Positions 62,583 to 64,000 of a stretch of 64,000 nt of DNA are shown piece by piece. Origin of the DNA: Bacteroidia bacterium (GTDB lineage Bacteria > Bacteroidota > Bacteroidia > J057); the NCBI GenBank assembly GCA_030430205.1, contig JAUIGE010000016.1, positions 89,443 to 153,442 on the forward strand. Reading direction: 5' to 3'. The first letter of the stretch is position 1; the number at the start of each line of letters is the position of its first letter. The translations under genes and the position numbers were made by a program. The notes under the pieces were generated by a model. That model did no database searches, had not been told where the DNA came from, and saw only the letters and a program-made list of their open reading frames with translations.

Positions 62583-63821
62583 ATGGCAAAAATTCGCATC
62601 AATTATTACCTGAAAGACAAAGAAGCAAAAGAAGAAACCCCTATCAATCTTTTTGCCTCCTATGATGGTCAAAGATTGAAATGGTACACACGAGAACATG
62701 TGAAGCCCAAAGACTGGTCTTTCAAAAGGAAGCGACCTAAGAAACTTCCTGAGCTTAGCCGATACCTTGACACGATGGAAACAGATGTGAAAGAACTCTA
62801 TATGAAGTTTAGGAATGATGAAAAGAGGATTCCATCCATAGAAGAGTTTAAAGCTATGCTAAATGAACGCTTCAAAGATGTGAAGCCTGAGCAGGAAGTA
62901 AGCCTTTTAAGCTTCCTGGATGACTATATAGAGCGTAACCCCAAAAGCCTTGCAACCAATACCCTAAAACAATACAGGACGTTAGAAGGCCATTTAAGGG
63001 GCTTTGTAGAGGCAACAGCTTTTAAGCTGACATTCAAAAATATCAATGGAAGTTTTGATGAATTGTTTAGTCAGTATTTAGCGACCAAAGAAGACCCATT
63101 AAGCCCTTCATCCATCAATAAGATGTATGGGATTTTGAAAACCTTCTTGCGCTATGCCACCAAAATGGGATATAATCCCGATACCATTTATACCACCTTT
63201 CAGCATAAGCGGAAGTCTACCTTAAAGGTCGCTCTTACCCAAAGTGAATTGGATGCACTCAAGGCCCTTAAACTATCTGGTAATCAAGAGTTATACAGGG
63301 ATGTCTTTCTGTTTTGTTGTGTTACTGCGATGGAATTTTCAGCCGTTGCCAAACTCAAACCTTCTGACATCAAGCGAAAGTACTTTCCAGAATTTGAGGA
63401 AGTGGATTATGTAGAATACTACCGAACCAAAAATGCTACACATATACAAGCTCCCCTCCTCCCTGAGGCTATGACCTTTTTGGCAAAGTATAAGGATGAG
63501 GAAAGAGCTACCTGCTTCCCAAAGCTACATAATCAACTGTTCAACCGCTATATCAAAGATATTGCAGCTAAGGCGGGAATCAATGAACCGATTGAAAAAA
63601 TCCGCTATGAGGGCACTAATGAAGTGAAGGAGGTATTACCTAAGCATGAGCTTATTTCTAGCCATACAGGGCGTAGAACTTTTGTGACATTATGGGAAGG
63701 GGATGATAGAACTTGTATGTATTTTACAGGACATTCAAGCCTTTCTCAATTGGAGGAGTATCGGAAAGAAACTCTTGGAATGAAATTAAGGAGGGCTTAT
63801 AAAAGCTTAAAAAATGACTGA
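62583..63821 (+). CDS. Tyrosine recombinase (phage integrase family), possibly inactive
   Basis: The start at 62583 (MAKIRINYYLKDKEAKEE) gives 412 residues: an Arm-DNA-binding-like N-domain (1-90), a SAM-like core-binding domain (about 105-215; LSFLDDYIERNPKSLATNTLKQYRTLEGHL) and a catalytic domain (220-412). The usual first catalytic Arg in the TGLRFSD motif is replaced by Glu (TAMEFSAV). The H-x-x-R (SSHTGRRTF), the GHSS motif and the candidate Tyr (EEYRK) are present, but the segment between R and GH is shorter than normal. This suggests a degenerate or altered enzyme. It probably marks an old mobile element. Confidence 0.9.
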   Translation: MAKIRINYYLKDKEAKEETPINLFASYDGQRLKWYTREHVKPKDWSFKRKRPKKLPELSRYLDTMETDVKELYMKFRNDEKRIPSIEEFKAMLNERFKDVKPEQEVSLLSFLDDYIERNPKSLATNTLKQYRTLEGHLRGFVEATAFKLTFKNINGSFDELFSQYLATKEDPLSPSSINKMYGILKTFLRYATKMGYNPDTIYTTFQHKRKSTLKVALTQSELDALKALKLSGNQELYRDVFLFCCVTAMEFSAVAKLKPSDIKRKYFPEFEEVDYVEYYRTKNATHIQAPLLPEAMTFLAKYKDEERATCFPKLHNQLFNRYIKDIAAKAGINEPIEKIRYEGTNEVKEVLPKHELISSHTGRRTFVTLWEGDDRTCMYFTGHSSLSQLEEYRKETLGMKLRRAYKSLKND

Positions 63822-63933
63822 ACACGAAATTCAAAAATATATTTGGGAAAAAAGAGAAGAATGGGAAAGTCTAAGGAACAGTGACAAAATAAATCATCGA
63901 ACTAATTGTTATCTTGCTGATAAAAAGAAATGA
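63814..63933 (+). CDS. Short hypothetical ORF (39 aa)
   Basis: An ATG eight bases inside the recombinase end opens a 39-codon frame (MTEHEIQKYIWEKREEWES) that stops by TGA overlapping the next ATG. It may be a remnant of a larger protein or a short leader; a few coding-like features support it weakly. Confidence 0.35.
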   Translation: MTEHEIQKYIWEKREEWESLRNSDKINHRTNCYLADKKK

Positions 63934-64000
63934 CTCCTTACTCTTCTGACATAGAGGCAAAAATGGTGACTTACTACACAAGTTTACCTGAAAAATCTGC
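63930..64000 (+). CDS. Probable transposase, partial (5' end only)
   Basis: An ATG at 63930 begins MTPYSSDIEAKMVTYYTSLPEK and is open to the right edge. The opening resembles ISAzo13-type transposases (M-x-PYS-x-DIE-x-KM...LSEK). Only 23 residues are seen, so the identification is tentative. Confidence 0.45.
   Translation, partial: MTPYSSDIEAKMVTYYTSLPEKS

Overview
The window looks like a chromosome segment of a gliding or predatory-type member of the Bacteroidota, probably Saprospiria or Cytophagia-like. The evidence is a large TonB-dependent receptor with a carboxypeptidase-regulatory-like N-domain, at least five exported proteins ending in type A type IX secretion (T9SS) sorting domains, one protein with a gliding-motility type B sorting domain next to a PorP/SprF barrel, a PorV/PorQ-family barrel, weak Shine-Dalgarno signals and several TAnnTTTG-like promoter boxes. 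Genus-level placement is not possible by eye.

Layout. 1-13.7 kb: the start of a helical-repeat protein (running off the left edge), then a TonB receptor / T9SS cargo / PorV-like cluster, greA, a HIT hydrolase and a beta-propeller T9SS protein. 13.7-29.4 kb: DUF2892 and MscS genes, then three unusual ClpB-like double-AAA+ ATPases (747, 1126 and 1075 aa) without ClpB N- or M-domains. Two of them carry C-terminal regions resembling the PCRF domain of peptide release factors. An AT-rich AlbA_2/ATPase regulator splits the group, and a two-gene Septu-like anti-phage module (PtuA ATPase, PtuB HNH nuclease) lies immediately upstream in the same orientation. A MITE-like inverted-repeat element and a helical-repeat protein follow. 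29.5-39.4 kb: secreted and outer-membrane proteins, including a tandem pair of beta-helix/dockerin/cohesin-like T9SS paralogues. 39.5-45.2 kb: housekeeping and membrane genes (SAM hydrolase family, PhoH, VanZ-like, MFS, glycerophosphodiesterase).

45.2-58.8 kb (minus strand) is the most interesting region: nine tightly packed, mostly overlapping genes that together look like a membrane-associated bacterial ubiquitin-like conjugation system. In transcription order they encode an E1-like ThiF enzyme, a YukD/ubiquitin-like protein, an E2-like protein with HPN and a candidate catalytic Cys, a periplasmic Cys-rich protein with one C-terminal membrane anchor, a membrane-anchored JAB/JAMM protease, a soluble JAB/JAMM protease, a polytopic membrane protein with a RING-like treble clef and an FHA domain, a giant HYR-like repeat protein with a T9SS type B signal, and a PorP/SprF-like barrel. 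The arrangement suggests a pathway physically linking cytosolic Ubl chemistry to the periplasm, outer membrane and cell surface. The core E1/E2/Ubl/JAB set resembles predicted bacterial ubiquitin-like operons; the envelope partners are what make this one notable.

58.9-64 kb is accessory DNA: a gene of unknown function, a frameshifted HipA-like kinase paired with a DUF3037 gene, a possible immunity-type protein, a tyrosine recombinase that lacks its first catalytic Arg, and the start of what looks like a transposase at the right edge.
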